Shown here one piece after another: positions 1-10,324 of a DNA stretch of 64,000 nt. The first letter of the stretch is position 1. Each line of letters starts with the position of its first letter. Position numbers and translations under genes: made by a program. This DNA is from RHKX01 sp041393495 (GTDB lineage: Bacteria; Actinomycetota; Thermoleophilia; Solirubrobacterales; 70-9): contig JAWKKA010000009.1 in NCBI GenBank assembly GCA_041393495.1, positions 62,001-126,000 of the forward strand, read 5' to 3'. The notes beneath the pieces are model-generated. The model searched no databases and had not been told where the DNA came from. It was given only the letters and a program-made list of their open reading frames with translations.

Positions 1-257
1 CCGACGATGCCGAAGAACTCGCCCTTGTGGACATCGAGCGAGATGCCGCGGAGCGTCTTCAGGTCCCGATACTCGATTCGGCCGAACGGGTGCGCGGCCC
101 GCTCCTTGAACGACGTGATCCGGTGCCTGGGGATCCGGAAGGTCTTGTGGATGTCACGGATCTCGACAGCCACCGGCGAGTCTTCCGTGAATCGGCGCTC
201 GCTCGCATCCGGCAACGACACAGATCCGGCTTCGTCTGTTGTCTGCTGGCGCCGCAT
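1..257 (-). CDS. ABC transporter ATP-binding protein, polysaccharide/teichoic-acid export type (partial, runs off left edge)
   Basis: Only the N-terminal ~85 residues are inside the window. After a ~28-residue polar leader (start ATG at 257-255) the frame reads VAVEIRDIHKTFRIP, then RITSFKERAAHPFG, then LKTLRGISLDVHKGEFFGIVG, which runs up to the Walker A loop. The insertion between the first strand and LKTLRGIS is typical of the TagH/Wzt/KpsT export ATPase subfamily, which powers export of lipid-linked polysaccharides. The next gene on the same strand is a glycosyltransferase, which fits a surface-glycan locus. The Walker motifs themselves lie outside the window, and a GTG at about codon 29 is an alternative start. 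Confidence 0.75.
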   Translation of the reverse strand, partial: MRRQQTTDEAGSVSLPDASERRFTEDSPVAVEIRDIHKTFRIPRHRITSFKERAAHPFGRIEYRDLKTLRGISLDVHKGEFFGIV

Positions 258-308
258 CGAGATGGCGGACGCGCTGTCCGCCTCCGCGAGGCGATTCTAG
301 ACGCTGGA

Positions 309-1886
309 TCAGCTCCGGGCCGCGGGTCGCGACCGGCCGCGGATCCACCGCTTCAGCCGCCATTGACCGAACGCGAGGATGTCGAACTCGGGAACGGTCG
401 CGTCCTGTCGGGCCCCGGTCGGCGAGCGCCGCCCGACCTCGCGGAGCTTGACGTAGTGGAGCCAGGCGATCCCCTTCAGCAGATGCCACTCGGTCCCGAG
501 GGTCTCGTTGCGTCCCCAGAGCTCACGCGCCGGCCGGACCGCGAGCTCGAGGGCGCCGGCGATCGACCGGTCGGCGGCGATCAGGCGGCGCAGCGCCCGC
601 GCGTCGCGCGCGCTCATCCGATCGGCGCAGCGCCCGAGCAGGACCTCGGCCTGGAGCGCCACATGGATGAAGCTGCCGAAGTAGATCGACCGGCAGCGGG
701 CGAGCAGCCGCCTCGGATGGCGCAGCGGAGCGAAGAGCTGCCAGGGGTTCCACAGCGGCGATTCGATCCCCGGATGCCGGGTCCCGTCGGCCTCCTCGAC
801 GGAAACCCGCCCGACCACGGCCCCCTCGTGCTGGACGTAGTCGTAGAGGGGGCGGTCGAGGTAGCGGATCGAGCCCGCCGCCAGCGCCACGGCCGCGATC
901 CAGTGGTCGTGGAACTGCCACCCGGTGGTGTGGGGGAAGGGCAGGATGCGCTCGAGGAGGTCGCGCCGCATCAGCGCCGAGGCGCCGACGATCGTGTTGG
1001 CGATCGTCGCCGAGTAGAGGCTGTTCTCGTTCCGGCTCCTGCCGACCCAGAGGCTGTCGCGGATGACGGCGCCGTCCTTGCGCGTCAGCCGCTGATCGCT
1101 GTAGACGAGTTGATGGTCGTCGATCGCGGCAGCCAGGGTCTCGAGCTTCTCCGGATACCACCGATCGTCCTGGTCGCTGAGGGCGATCAGCTCGCAGCCT
1201 CCGGAAGCCATCGTCAGGGCGCGCTCGAAATTCCGGAAGAAGCCGAGTCGCCGCTCCGCGCGCGAGAGCACGAAACGACGATCGTTCCCGACGATCTGCC
1301 GGATCCCGGCCCAGCTCGACTCGCTCGAGTGATCGTCGCTCACGTAGCAGACCCAGTCGTCGGTCGTCTGGGCGCGGATCGACTCGACCTGAACCCGGAA
1401 GAGGTCGGGGTCCGGCTCGTAGGTGGCCATGCAGATCCCGATCCTCGCCGCCCGCTCCGGCGCTTCGACGGCCACCGCCGCCATCGGCTCGACCGCGATC
1501 TCGGCGAACGGCGCCGCAACGGTCGAGCCGTTCGCGAGCGTGGCCACGACCGTGATCTCCATCGGCCCCGGGTCCATCGGCCCGACCGGTACGACGGCCC
1601 AGAAGCCGCTGCGATAGGAGCGATCCTCGGGATCGCGCGAGGGGCGGTGTGCGTGCAGCTCCCGAAACAGGCCGATCCGTGGCAGCGCCCTGGTCTCGAT
1701 CTCGGTCCGACCGCTCGGCGTCCGGATCGCGAGCCTGCGGATCGAGCTGCTCGGGTGGAAGCAGGCGCCGACGCAGAAGATCGCGTCGGCCCGGCCGGCA
1801 GCCAGCCGCGGTGGCAGCCAGCCCTCGCATCGAACGAACAGATCACCGCCCCCCGCAGTCGCCCCGCTGTCATCCGCCCGCACCAT
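309..1886 (-). CDS. Family 2 glycosyltransferase (long form)
   Basis: A GT-A fold family 2 glycosyltransferase of about 525 residues. The catalytic domain begins near residue 135 with GICMATYEPDPDLFRVQVESI. It then shows the nucleotide-sugar segment DDWVCYVSDDHSSESSW and the ELIALSDQDDRWYPEKLE block carrying the acidic residues, as in rhamnosyltransferase-like enzymes. The ~130-residue N-terminal part is not recognised and may be an accessory domain. The start ATG at 1886 was chosen because TAGACT lies 11 nt upstream and the longer frame would run into the divergent gene at 2020. It probably adds sugars to the cell-surface polysaccharide exported by the neighbouring ABC ATPase. The sugar donor and acceptor cannot be told. 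Confidence 0.8.
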   Translation of the reverse strand: MVRADDSGATAGGGDLFVRCEGWLPPRLAAGRADAIFCVGACFHPSSSIRRLAIRTPSGRTEIETRALPRIGLFRELHAHRPSRDPEDRSYRSGFWAVVPVGPMDPGPMEITVVATLANGSTVAAPFAEIAVEPMAAVAVEAPERAARIGICMATYEPDPDLFRVQVESIRAQTTDDWVCYVSDDHSSESSWAGIRQIVGNDRRFVLSRAERRLGFFRNFERALTMASGGCELIALSDQDDRWYPEKLETLAAAIDDHQLVYSDQRLTRKDGAVIRDSLWVGRSRNENSLYSATIANTIVGASALMRRDLLERILPFPHTTGWQFHDHWIAAVALAAGSIRYLDRPLYDYVQHEGAVVGRVSVEEADGTRHPGIESPLWNPWQLFAPLRHPRRLLARCRSIYFGSFIHVALQAEVLLGRCADRMSARDARALRRLIAADRSIAGALELAVRPARELWGRNETLGTEWHLLKGIAWLHYVKLREVGRRSPTGARQDATVPEFDILAFGQWRLKRWIRGRSRPAARS

Positions 1887-2019
1887 CGGGGCGGCGCAGT
1901 CTATGCGCTCATCGCCTACGATGCGGTGCCCTGAAGTTGCCCGTTTGCAGGGGATGGCTCCGGATCTGTCCGTTCGCCGGTCGCCAGGCCAACAGCCAAC
2001 GAATGCCCGAGATGCAACC

Positions 2020-2946
2020 ATGATCATGTTCGGCACCGCAGTCACCGACTCGGCGCTCTACGACCGTTGCGCGCGGCCCGGGATCGAGCGAGCGAGGGAG
2101 CCGGACTCGGTGGTGGTCGCCCACCAGGCCATCGGCTCGCTGTATGCGAACTACAACCTGCTGCTCACCGTGGCCGCCGACCACGACGATCTCGAGGTGC
2201 TCGTCCTGCTCCACCAGGATGCGGAGATCGACGACCCCGACTTCTGCACGACGATCCGCGCCGCCTTCGAGGACCCGGATGTAGCGATCGTCGGCTGCGC
2301 GGGGGCGATCGGGGTGCGCAGCATCGCTTGGTGGGACGGCGCGGTGACGTGGGCATCGTTCACCCATCGGTACACGGAGATCGGCGGCGGGCAGTTCGAC
2401 TCGATGTCCTGGGACCCCGCCAAGACGATGTCGATCAGCCACCCCGGAGAGGTCGACTCGCTCGACGGCTTCGTCCTCGCCCTCTCGCCCTGGGCGGTAC
2501 GCAACCTGAAGTTCGACGAGACGCTCGGCAAGCTGCACGGGTACGACTTCGACATCTGCTGTCAGGCCCGGGAGGCGGGCAAGAAGATCCTCACGGCCGA
2601 CTTCAAGACGATCCACCACCACTCGCTCGAGCTCGTCAGCGACCCCGATGCCTGGATGGAGGCCTACATCCGCCTCGCCCAGAAATGGGAGGGCCGGCTT
2701 CCCCACCTCGATCCGCCGGAGGGCGATCCGATGATGCGGGCGCTTCGCTCAGAGGCGGAGAGCGCCGCCGCCCGAGCCATGGCCATGACCCACCAGCTTC
2801 GCTACAGGGCGATGGAACGCCATTACCTGGACCTGATCGACAGCAAGAGCTGGCGCCTCGTCAACCGCTACCGCGCCGTCAAGAACCGGCTCGCGTCGAT
2901 GCTCGGCCTGCGCAGGACGAAGGTCAGATCGGTTCGTTCCGACTAG
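2020..2946 (+). CDS. Glycosyltransferase, family 2-like (Glyco_tranf_2_5 type)
   Basis: About 308 residues. The order of motifs fits the 'glycosyltransferase like' family PF13712: a VVVAHQAIGSLYANYNLLL start, VLLHQDAEIDDPDF with the metal-binding acidic residues, VDSLDGFVLALSPWAV, then KLHGYDFDICCQAREAGKKI and IHHHSLELV. The C-terminus SWRLVNRYRAVKNRL is a tail often seen in polysaccharide glycosyltransferases. The ATG at 2020 begins the conserved part; longer in-frame starts extend into the region upstream of the divergent glycosyltransferase. Its last 23 bases overlap tail-to-tail with the methyltransferase gene on the other strand. Confidence 0.75.
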   Translation: MIMFGTAVTDSALYDRCARPGIERAREPDSVVVAHQAIGSLYANYNLLLTVAADHDDLEVLVLLHQDAEIDDPDFCTTIRAAFEDPDVAIVGCAGAIGVRSIAWWDGAVTWASFTHRYTEIGGGQFDSMSWDPAKTMSISHPGEVDSLDGFVLALSPWAVRNLKFDETLGKLHGYDFDICCQAREAGKKILTADFKTIHHHSLELVSDPDAWMEAYIRLAQKWEGRLPHLDPPEGDPMMRALRSEAESAAARAMAMTHQLRYRAMERHYLDLIDSKSWRLVNRYRAVKNRLASMLGLRRTKVRSVRSD

Positions 2947-3910
2947 CCTCGAGCTCGGTCGCGATCTGCTCCTGAAGCCCGGGAACGCCCTTTCTGCGGA
3001 ATCGCGTCAGCCGCTCGAGAAGGCGCAGCCCGTTCGACGCCTCGGCGTCCCGTAACAGCTTCTCCTGGCGTTCGCAACGCGCCTTGTAGACCGCGGCGTG
3101 CGTCCGCGCCAGGTAACCCTCGGCGAGGTGGCGGACCCGATTCCACTCCAGCCGGGCCAGCATCGGATTGCGGTCCCAAGGCTCGATCACGGCTCGGACC
3201 GAGTCGGCGTAGGGTGCGTCCTTCGACCAGCAGACCCCGAACCCGAAGAAGATCGGGACGATCGCCAGCTCGAGGTCGGGATGCTCGGAGACGAAGTCCT
3301 CAACGGCGGTGAGGACGCCGTTTCGCTCGCCCCCCTCGTGCTCCTGCGCGTACTTGTAGGGGAGCCCGCCCCAGGTGATGCCCGGCTCGTCCGGGAAGAT
3401 GCCCACTCCCTCGACCATCGTCGATCGGTACTCGTCGGGGATCCGGTCCGGCGCGTAGTAGGTGTCGCGGCGAGCATGCGGCCAGCAGACATCGTGGAAC
3501 AGGAGCAGGGGCATCGACCCCGACGTCTGCGAGACCCGCTCCGCGATCAGCCTCAGCTCCTCGCTGACGGTGAAGTAGTTGTGGTCTCCGTCGATGACGA
3601 ACGCGTCGGGGACCTCCATCGCGGGAATCGCCTCGACGCTCGTCGACTGCTTCAGCTCCAGCTTCTCGCGCTCGCGGGCCAGGGCCAGCAGCTCCTCCTG
3701 GGGAGTCGGATCGACGGCGATCACCCGGGCCCCGACCGGCTCCGCCCAGTCGAGGAGGGCGCCGGTCAGGACACCCGCGTAGGCGCCGATCTCGGCCAGG
3801 CTGCGGACCCCGGCCGCATCGAGGACCCCGAACATGATCTCGGCGAAGTTGGCCATGGAGTGGCCCCACTGCCCGGAATCCTCTCCGCGTAGCGGTTCGG
3901 CTGTCTTCAT
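2924..3910 (-). CDS. Class I SAM-dependent methyltransferase-like protein
   Basis: About 328 residues. The Rossmann-like start LAEIGAYAGVLTGALLDWA is followed by VIAVDPTPQEEL (the SAM ribose-binding acidic position) and DAFVIDGDHNYFTVSEELRLI, as in the Methyltransf_24 class found in sugar and O-antigen gene clusters. LLFHDVCWPHARRDTYY may carry a metal site. The C-terminal third (after residue ~240) is charged and helical and is not recognised. ATG 3910 sits behind GGAG on the minus strand; a TTG nine bases earlier is possible. It probably methylates a glycan or polysaccharide precursor, judging only from context. Confidence 0.7.
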   Translation of the reverse strand: MKTAEPLRGEDSGQWGHSMANFAEIMFGVLDAAGVRSLAEIGAYAGVLTGALLDWAEPVGARVIAVDPTPQEELLALAREREKLELKQSTSVEAIPAMEVPDAFVIDGDHNYFTVSEELRLIAERVSQTSGSMPLLLFHDVCWPHARRDTYYAPDRIPDEYRSTMVEGVGIFPDEPGITWGGLPYKYAQEHEGGERNGVLTAVEDFVSEHPDLELAIVPIFFGFGVCWSKDAPYADSVRAVIEPWDRNPMLARLEWNRVRHLAEGYLARTHAAVYKARCERQEKLLRDAEASNGLRLLERLTRFRRKGVPGLQEQIATELEASRNEPI

Positions 3911-4028
3911 TCGCTCCAAGGCCGCGTGAGTCTAAAGCGATCGGGCCGGCCCGACGCCGGACGTTCCCGTCGCTCGCGCCGAGCCGGGCGATTAGAGTTG
4001 CTCGGCACGACGGAGGGAGCAGACCAGC

Positions 4029-5285
4029 GTGACCGGATCCGCGACTCCAGTCGCGCACCACGAACCGATCGACCCGGGCAAGACGCGACGGGCGGCGTCG
4101 GGCATTCCCATCGTTCCGGCATTCGACGGCTTCCGCGGGATCGCGATCGTCGCGATCGTCATCTTTCACACGCTCCAGAACGCGATCGGAGTCGGGCCCG
4201 GGGAGAGCGCCCTCGGCCGCTTCATCTGGGCGATCGATCCGGGTCAGAGCTGCCTCAACGCCCTCTTCATCGTCAGCGGCTTCGTGATGTTCCTGCCGGT
4301 CGCGGCCCGCGACGGCAGGTTCGGCGCCGTCAGCGCCTTCGCCGTCCGTCGGGCCGCGCGCCTGTTTCCCGCCTACTTCCTGGTCCTCGCCCTGAGCCTG
4401 CTGCTGATCGCGGTGATGCCCTACGACCCCCCGATCCCGTTCCCCGGCATCGGCGACATCGTCCTCACATTCACGACGCTCGAAGTACCGGCGGAGCTCT
4501 TCAACTTCCAGTACTTCCTCGGCTTCGAGATGAACCGGGCGATCTGGACGCTGTCGCTGGACGTCACCTTCTACGTCCTGCTGGTGATCTTCGCGACCCG
4601 CTGGTTCAGGCGCCCGCTCGTCGGCCTCGCGATCAGCGCCGCCATCGCGGTTGGCTGGAGGATCCTCTTCACGAACCTCGACTCCGTCGCATCCTTTCTG
4701 TCGACGGAGATCTCACCGAGCCGCGCCGGCGAGCTGTACCTGGCCGCCGAGATCCAGTTCCCCTTCTGGGCGTTCTCGTTCGGAGTCGGGATGACGATCG
4801 CGCTCGCGTTCGCGCGCAGGCGCTCGCTCGCCGCCGTGTTCGACGCCAACCGCGCCCGCGCCGCCCAGATCGCCTCCGTGGCCGGGCTCGCGATCGTCGC
4901 GGTCGTGGTCGCGGTGGCGCAACCGGTCTCGGTCCACTATTCGCCGCTGCTGGGCCCGCTGTACACGGCGCTGATCGGGCTCTTCATGGCGGCGACGATC
5001 TTCTGTACCGAGCGTTGGCAGTGGCCGTTCACCAACGGGCCGATGCGCTGGCTCGGTGACGTCAGCTACGGCGTCTACCTGATCCACCTCGTGATCATCA
5101 CCTCCCTGGCGAGGCTGGTCGCGATGCCGACCGGGGACGCGGGCGCGGCGATCGTCTGGCTGCTCGCCGTCGTCCCGCTCTCGATCCTCTGGGGCTACCT
5201 CTCGGCGTGGATCGTCGAGCGGCCCGTCCGCGCCTGGGCATCCCGCTGGGCCCGCAGGGTCCCACGCGACGTCGCCGGGCCCTAG
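4029..5285 (+). CDS. Acyltransferase 3 family membrane protein (OafA/YrhL-like)
   Basis: 418 residues with about ten hydrophobic segments. The family signature PAFDGFRGIAIVAIVIFH supplies the catalytic-type His near residue 47, and SCLNALFIVSGFVMFLP and SYGVYLIHLVI are the other typical blocks. Acyltransferase-3 proteins transfer acetyl or other acyl groups from the cytoplasmic side to sugars of extracellular polysaccharides. The GTG start at 4029 has a GGAGGG ribosome-binding site at 4012-4017. Its position in the glycan region suggests O-acylation of the surface polymer; the acceptor is unknown. No SGNH extracellular domain is fused. Confidence 0.85.
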   Translation: MTGSATPVAHHEPIDPGKTRRAASGIPIVPAFDGFRGIAIVAIVIFHTLQNAIGVGPGESALGRFIWAIDPGQSCLNALFIVSGFVMFLPVAARDGRFGAVSAFAVRRAARLFPAYFLVLALSLLLIAVMPYDPPIPFPGIGDIVLTFTTLEVPAELFNFQYFLGFEMNRAIWTLSLDVTFYVLLVIFATRWFRRPLVGLAISAAIAVGWRILFTNLDSVASFLSTEISPSRAGELYLAAEIQFPFWAFSFGVGMTIALAFARRRSLAAVFDANRARAAQIASVAGLAIVAVVVAVAQPVSVHYSPLLGPLYTALIGLFMAATIFCTERWQWPFTNGPMRWLGDVSYGVYLIHLVIITSLARLVAMPTGDAGAAIVWLLAVVPLSILWGYLSAWIVERPVRAWASRWARRVPRDVAGP

Positions 5286-5330
5286 CCAGGGTCGCCACGA
5301 GCGGGCCGGATCAGCTCCTCCCCCGCGGAC

Positions 5331-5336
5331 TAGACT
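5331..5336 (+). promoter_or_regulatory. -10 box of a putative leaderless promoter for the carboxylase gene
   Basis: TAGACT lies 10 nt before the GTG start at 5347, with no ribosome-binding site between. It is one of a recurring set of TAGNNT boxes close to start codons in this window. Confidence 0.4.
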
Positions 5337-5346
5337 GCCGCTTCCC

Positions 5347-6915
<1,569 letters not shown>

Positions 6916-6979
6916 AGCGCGGCCGGCTCGCGCCCCGAGCTCCGTCGATACGGTTCGCCATCGCTTGCCTGACCGCCCG

Positions 6980-7915
6980 ATGACAGCGGACGCTTCGACC
7001 GCGCCGGACATCTCGATCGTCGTGCCGGTCTATGACGAGCGCGGCGCGCTGCCGGAGCTGATCGAGGAGATCGACGCTGCCCTGGCGCCGCTCGGCCGGC
7101 GCAGCGAGCTGATCTTCATCGACGACGGGTCGACGGACGGCTCCGGCGAGTACCTGCTCGAGCGCGCCGCCGAGCGCGACGACATGATCGTCATCGACCT
7201 CGGCCGCAACGCCGGCAAGTCGGCGGCGCTGGCGGCGGGCTTCGAACGCAGCCGGGGTGAGGTCGTCGTCACCCTCGACGGCGACGGCCAGGACGACCCG
7301 GCCGAGATCCCCGTCCTGCTCGCGAGGCTGGACGAGGGCTACGACCTCGTCTCGGGATGGAAGCAGGTCCGCCGGGACCCGGCCCGGCGCCGGCTCGCCT
7401 CGCGGGTGTTCAACCGCATCACCGCGATGATCTCCGGCGTCGGGCTCCATGACTTCAACAACGGGCTCAAGGCCTACCGCGGCGACCGGGTCCGCACGCT
7501 GGAGGTCTACGGCGAGATGCACCGCTTCATCCCCGTCCTCGGCGTCCAACAGGGCTGGAAGGTCACCGAGGTGCCGGTCAACCACCGGCCCCGTGTCCAC
7601 GGCCGGACGAAGTTCGGGCTCGAGCGCTACGCGCGCGGGATGCTCGATCTGCTGGCGGTCGTCTTCATGGGCCGCTACGGCAACCGCCCCCTGCACCTGT
7701 TCGGGGGGATCGGGATCTGCTTCTTCGTGGTCGGCCTCGTGATCGGCGTCTACCTGGTGATCGAGAAGCTGGCCGGCAATGCGATCGGCGAGCGGCCGCT
7801 GCTCCTGCTCAGCGTCCTGTTGATCGTCGTCGGCATCCAGCTGTTCACGTTCGGGCTGCTCGCGCAGATGGTCGTCGCGATGCGCAACGAGCGCCTGCCG
7901 CGGGATCGACGTTGA
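6980..7915 (+). CDS. Family 2 glycosyltransferase, dolichol-/undecaprenyl-phosphate sugar transferase type, with C-terminal membrane anchor
   Basis: About 311 residues. The cytosolic GT2 domain shows ISIVVPVYDERGALPELI, ELIFIDDGSTDGSGEYL, GRNAGKSAALAAGFERS and VVTLDGDGQDDPAEIP, the DXD-containing pattern of DPM1/ArnC-like polyprenyl-phosphate glycosyltransferases. Two hydrophobic helices follow near residues 240-265 and 275-300. Such enzymes load a sugar onto a polyprenyl phosphate for use by a membrane GT-C transferase. The next gene starts inside this gene's stop codon (TTGA overlap) and encodes a large membrane protein, which could be that partner. ATG 6980 was preferred to TTG 6965. Confidence 0.85.
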   Translation: MTADASTAPDISIVVPVYDERGALPELIEEIDAALAPLGRRSELIFIDDGSTDGSGEYLLERAAERDDMIVIDLGRNAGKSAALAAGFERSRGEVVVTLDGDGQDDPAEIPVLLARLDEGYDLVSGWKQVRRDPARRRLASRVFNRITAMISGVGLHDFNNGLKAYRGDRVRTLEVYGEMHRFIPVLGVQQGWKVTEVPVNHRPRVHGRTKFGLERYARGMLDLLAVVFMGRYGNRPLHLFGGIGICFFVVGLVIGVYLVIEKLAGNAIGERPLLLLSVLLIVVGIQLFTFGLLAQMVVAMRNERLPRDRR

Positions 7916-9633
7916 GAGTTGCCGCTGTCGAAGCCAGGGTCGGCGAGGCGTTCGCCGGCGAGCACGGCGAGCGGCTCGCCCGCCGGCTGCTCGCCGCCGC
8001 GGCCCTCGCCGCCGGCGTGCTGCTGCTCTGGCTGAACCGCGGCATGAGCTACTGGAACGACGAGCTGACCTGGTTCGGGAACCTCTCCAGCCTCCATGGC
8101 CCCGAGGCGATCCTCATGCCCCACAACTCGCACCTGATCGGCACGACCCGGCTCGTCTACCTGCTCAGCACCGAGGTGCTCGGACCGGACTACCTGGTCA
8201 TGCGGATCCTCGGAGTCGCGAGCGTGCTGCTGGCGGCGACGCTCTTCTTCGTCTGGGCGAAGCCGCGGATCGGGCCGGGCTGGGCGTTGCTGCCGGCGGT
8301 GCTGCTGATGTTCTACGGCTCGGGCTGGCAGCACGTCGTCGGCCCGATCGGGTTCACGGTCACGTTCAGCATCGCGCTCGGGCTCGGCGCCCTGATCGCG
8401 GTCGAGCGCGGCACCCGCCGCGGCGACCTGCTCGCCTGCGCGCTGCTGGCGCTGTCGGTCTTCACCTACACCGTCGGACTCGCCTACCTGGTCGGGGTCG
8501 CGATCACGGTGCTGCTGCGGCGCGACCGACTCCGCCGGGCGTGGATCTTCCTGATCCCGCTGCTGCTCTACGCCGCCTGGTGGATCTGGGCGCAGCAGTT
8601 CGACCAGGGGCGGACGGAGCTCGTGAGCCTCGTCAGCGTCGTCAAGTTCTTCGCGCGATCGATGGCCGTGAACGCCACCGGGATCAGCGGCATCGACATC
8701 CCCTGGGTGCGGATCATCGATCCCCACCCCGTCCGCGGTGGCAGCCCGACCCCGATCGGGTGGCTGGTCGGGCTCGCGCTGACCGTGGCCCTGATCTGGC
8801 GCGTCCTCAGGGGTGGCCTGCCGAAGTCGTTCTGGGCCTCGCTCGGCGTCCTCGCCACCTTCTGGCTCGCCGGCGCCGTCGCCGACACCATGCCCGGGGA
8901 GACCCAGGTCTATGCGATTCGCTACCTGTTTCCGGGCTCCTCGGCGTTGCTGCTGGTCCTCGTCGATGCCGTCAGCGGCTTTCGGATCCGCGCCGGATGG
9001 GCCTACGGGTTGCTCGCCGTCTTCGTCTTCAGCCTGGCGATGAACCTCGTCGTCCTCCGCGACGGCGCCGCCTTCCTGCGTGACCAGGGAACCGACAGCC
9101 GCATCAACCTGGCGATGCTCGAGCTGCGGCTGGGCCTCGAGCCCGGTGCGAACGGTCCCTCCTCGGACGAACCCGACTTCGCCGCGTTCCGGCCCGGGAC
9201 CCGGATCGCGCTTGGCGCCGGTTTGGATTACTTCACGTCGGTCGTCCGCTACGGCTCGCCCGCGATGAGCATCGCCGAGGTCAAGGCACAGTCGCCGGCC
9301 GCCCGTACCGTCGCCGACGAGGTTCTCGTCACCGCCGGCAGCGTCGCGATCCTGCCGTATGACGAGCAGCCGCCCGCTCGTCGGTCGTGCCCGCATGTCG
9401 ACGCCGGCGAGAGCTTCTCGCTGCCGACCGGGATCTCCGCGATCAAGCCGGCGGGCGAAGCACCGGTGGACGTTTCGATCGCTCGCTTCTCGGACCCGCC
9501 CGGGGTCCCGCTCGGCTCGCTCGAGCCGGGGGGCTGGTCAGTCATCGCGATCAACCCCGATCGTGACCCCGATCCCTGGCGAGCGACGCTGAGCGGCGAC
9601 GGCGCCGCGGTCTGTCCGCCGTTCAGTCCTTAG
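7912..9633 (+). CDS. Multi-pass membrane protein, possible GT-C glycosyltransferase
   Basis: 573 residues with roughly ten to twelve transmembrane segments in the first ~400 residues and a soluble, probably extracytoplasmic C-terminal part. The segment MSYWNDELTW near residue 43, after the first membrane helix, resembles the acidic first extracellular loop of GT-C enzymes (GT39/GT87/ArnT-like), where the catalytic Asp/Glu sits. It begins at TTG 7912, overlapping the preceding DPM1-like gene's TGA by four bases, so the two are probably translationally coupled. The likely role is transfer of a polyprenyl-linked sugar outside the membrane, inferred from coupling and topology. No family was firmly recognised. 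Confidence 0.6.
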   Translation: MRVAAVEARVGEAFAGEHGERLARRLLAAAALAAGVLLLWLNRGMSYWNDELTWFGNLSSLHGPEAILMPHNSHLIGTTRLVYLLSTEVLGPDYLVMRILGVASVLLAATLFFVWAKPRIGPGWALLPAVLLMFYGSGWQHVVGPIGFTVTFSIALGLGALIAVERGTRRGDLLACALLALSVFTYTVGLAYLVGVAITVLLRRDRLRRAWIFLIPLLLYAAWWIWAQQFDQGRTELVSLVSVVKFFARSMAVNATGISGIDIPWVRIIDPHPVRGGSPTPIGWLVGLALTVALIWRVLRGGLPKSFWASLGVLATFWLAGAVADTMPGETQVYAIRYLFPGSSALLLVLVDAVSGFRIRAGWAYGLLAVFVFSLAMNLVVLRDGAAFLRDQGTDSRINLAMLELRLGLEPGANGPSSDEPDFAAFRPGTRIALGAGLDYFTSVVRYGSPAMSIAEVKAQSPAARTVADEVLVTAGSVAILPYDEQPPARRSCPHVDAGESFSLPTGISAIKPAGEAPVDVSIARFSDPPGVPLGSLEPGGWSVIAINPDRDPDPWRATLSGDGAAVCPPFSP

Positions 9634-9663
9634 ACCGAGCGCGATCCAGCTCGCCGGCCGCTC

Positions 9664-10323
9664 TCACGCGGTTCGCGGCCGGCCGTGCGCGATCAGCCAC
9701 GGGAAGGCCGTCCTGATCGTCCCGACCTCGAGCGCCGGCTTCAGCAGCGCCGCGAGGCTGCGGCGGTTGAAGTGGTTGACGTGCTCGGGGTGGTTGCCGA
9801 GGGTGCGCACGTACTTGCCGCGGAGCAGGCTGCCGATCCGAAACCAGGGCTCGAAGGGGACGGAGACGACGACGTCGGCGGCCGCGACGCGGGCCAGCTC
9901 GCTGACGGCGGCGGCGGGGTCCTCGAGGTGCTCGAGCACCTCGAGGCAGAGGACGAGGTCGAAGCTCGAGTCCGCGAACGGCAGGTCGGTGACGCTCGCG
10001 ACCCGCGCGTCGACCGTCGGCAACCGCTCGCCGACCCGGTCGACGCTGTAGGAGGAGAGGTCGACGGCGCAGATCCGCTCGCCGAGCAGCGGGCCGAGCC
10101 GGACCAGCGTCTCGCCTTCGCCGCAGCCGGCGTCGAGCGTGCTCGCCGGCCCGAGCGGCGCGACGACCTCGCCGAGGCGCGAGAAGAAGCCGCCGATCAT
10201 CGCCCGCACGAGCGGGTTGGCGGTCTCGAACTTGAGCTCGTTCGAAGGGCGTTGGGCGGACGGGCGCGGGGGCATGGCAGGGCCTTGCAGCTGCTCGTTC
10301 GGCGTGCTCGGTCCCCGTCGCAT
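9664..10323 (-). CDS. Class I SAM-dependent methyltransferase
   Basis: About 220 residues. The SAM-binding motif I STLDAGCGEGETLVRLGPLL, the acidic motif ICAVDLSSYSVDRV, and the post-I block DLPFADSSFDLVLCLEVLEHLEDP are the standard UbiE/Methyltransf_11 pattern. NHPEHVNHFNRRSLAALL is typical of this subgroup. The ATG at 10323 almost abuts the stop of the upstream flippase gene (10325); ATG 10275 is an alternative that still keeps all motifs. Co-transcription with the flippase suggests a role in modifying the polysaccharide or its lipid carrier. Confidence 0.8.
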   Translation of the reverse strand: MRRGPSTPNEQLQGPAMPPRPSAQRPSNELKFETANPLVRAMIGGFFSRLGEVVAPLGPASTLDAGCGEGETLVRLGPLLGERICAVDLSSYSVDRVGERLPTVDARVASVTDLPFADSSFDLVLCLEVLEHLEDPAAAVSELARVAAADVVVSVPFEPWFRIGSLLRGKYVRTLGNHPEHVNHFNRRSLAALLKPALEVGTIRTAFPWLIAHGRPRTA

Positions 10324-10324
10324 C

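Noticed and set aside
27..1934. 635-codon plus-strand frame over the first glycosyltransferase
   Set aside because: Composition is Arg/Pro/Asp-rich without motifs, while the minus strand holds a recognisable GT2 enzyme.
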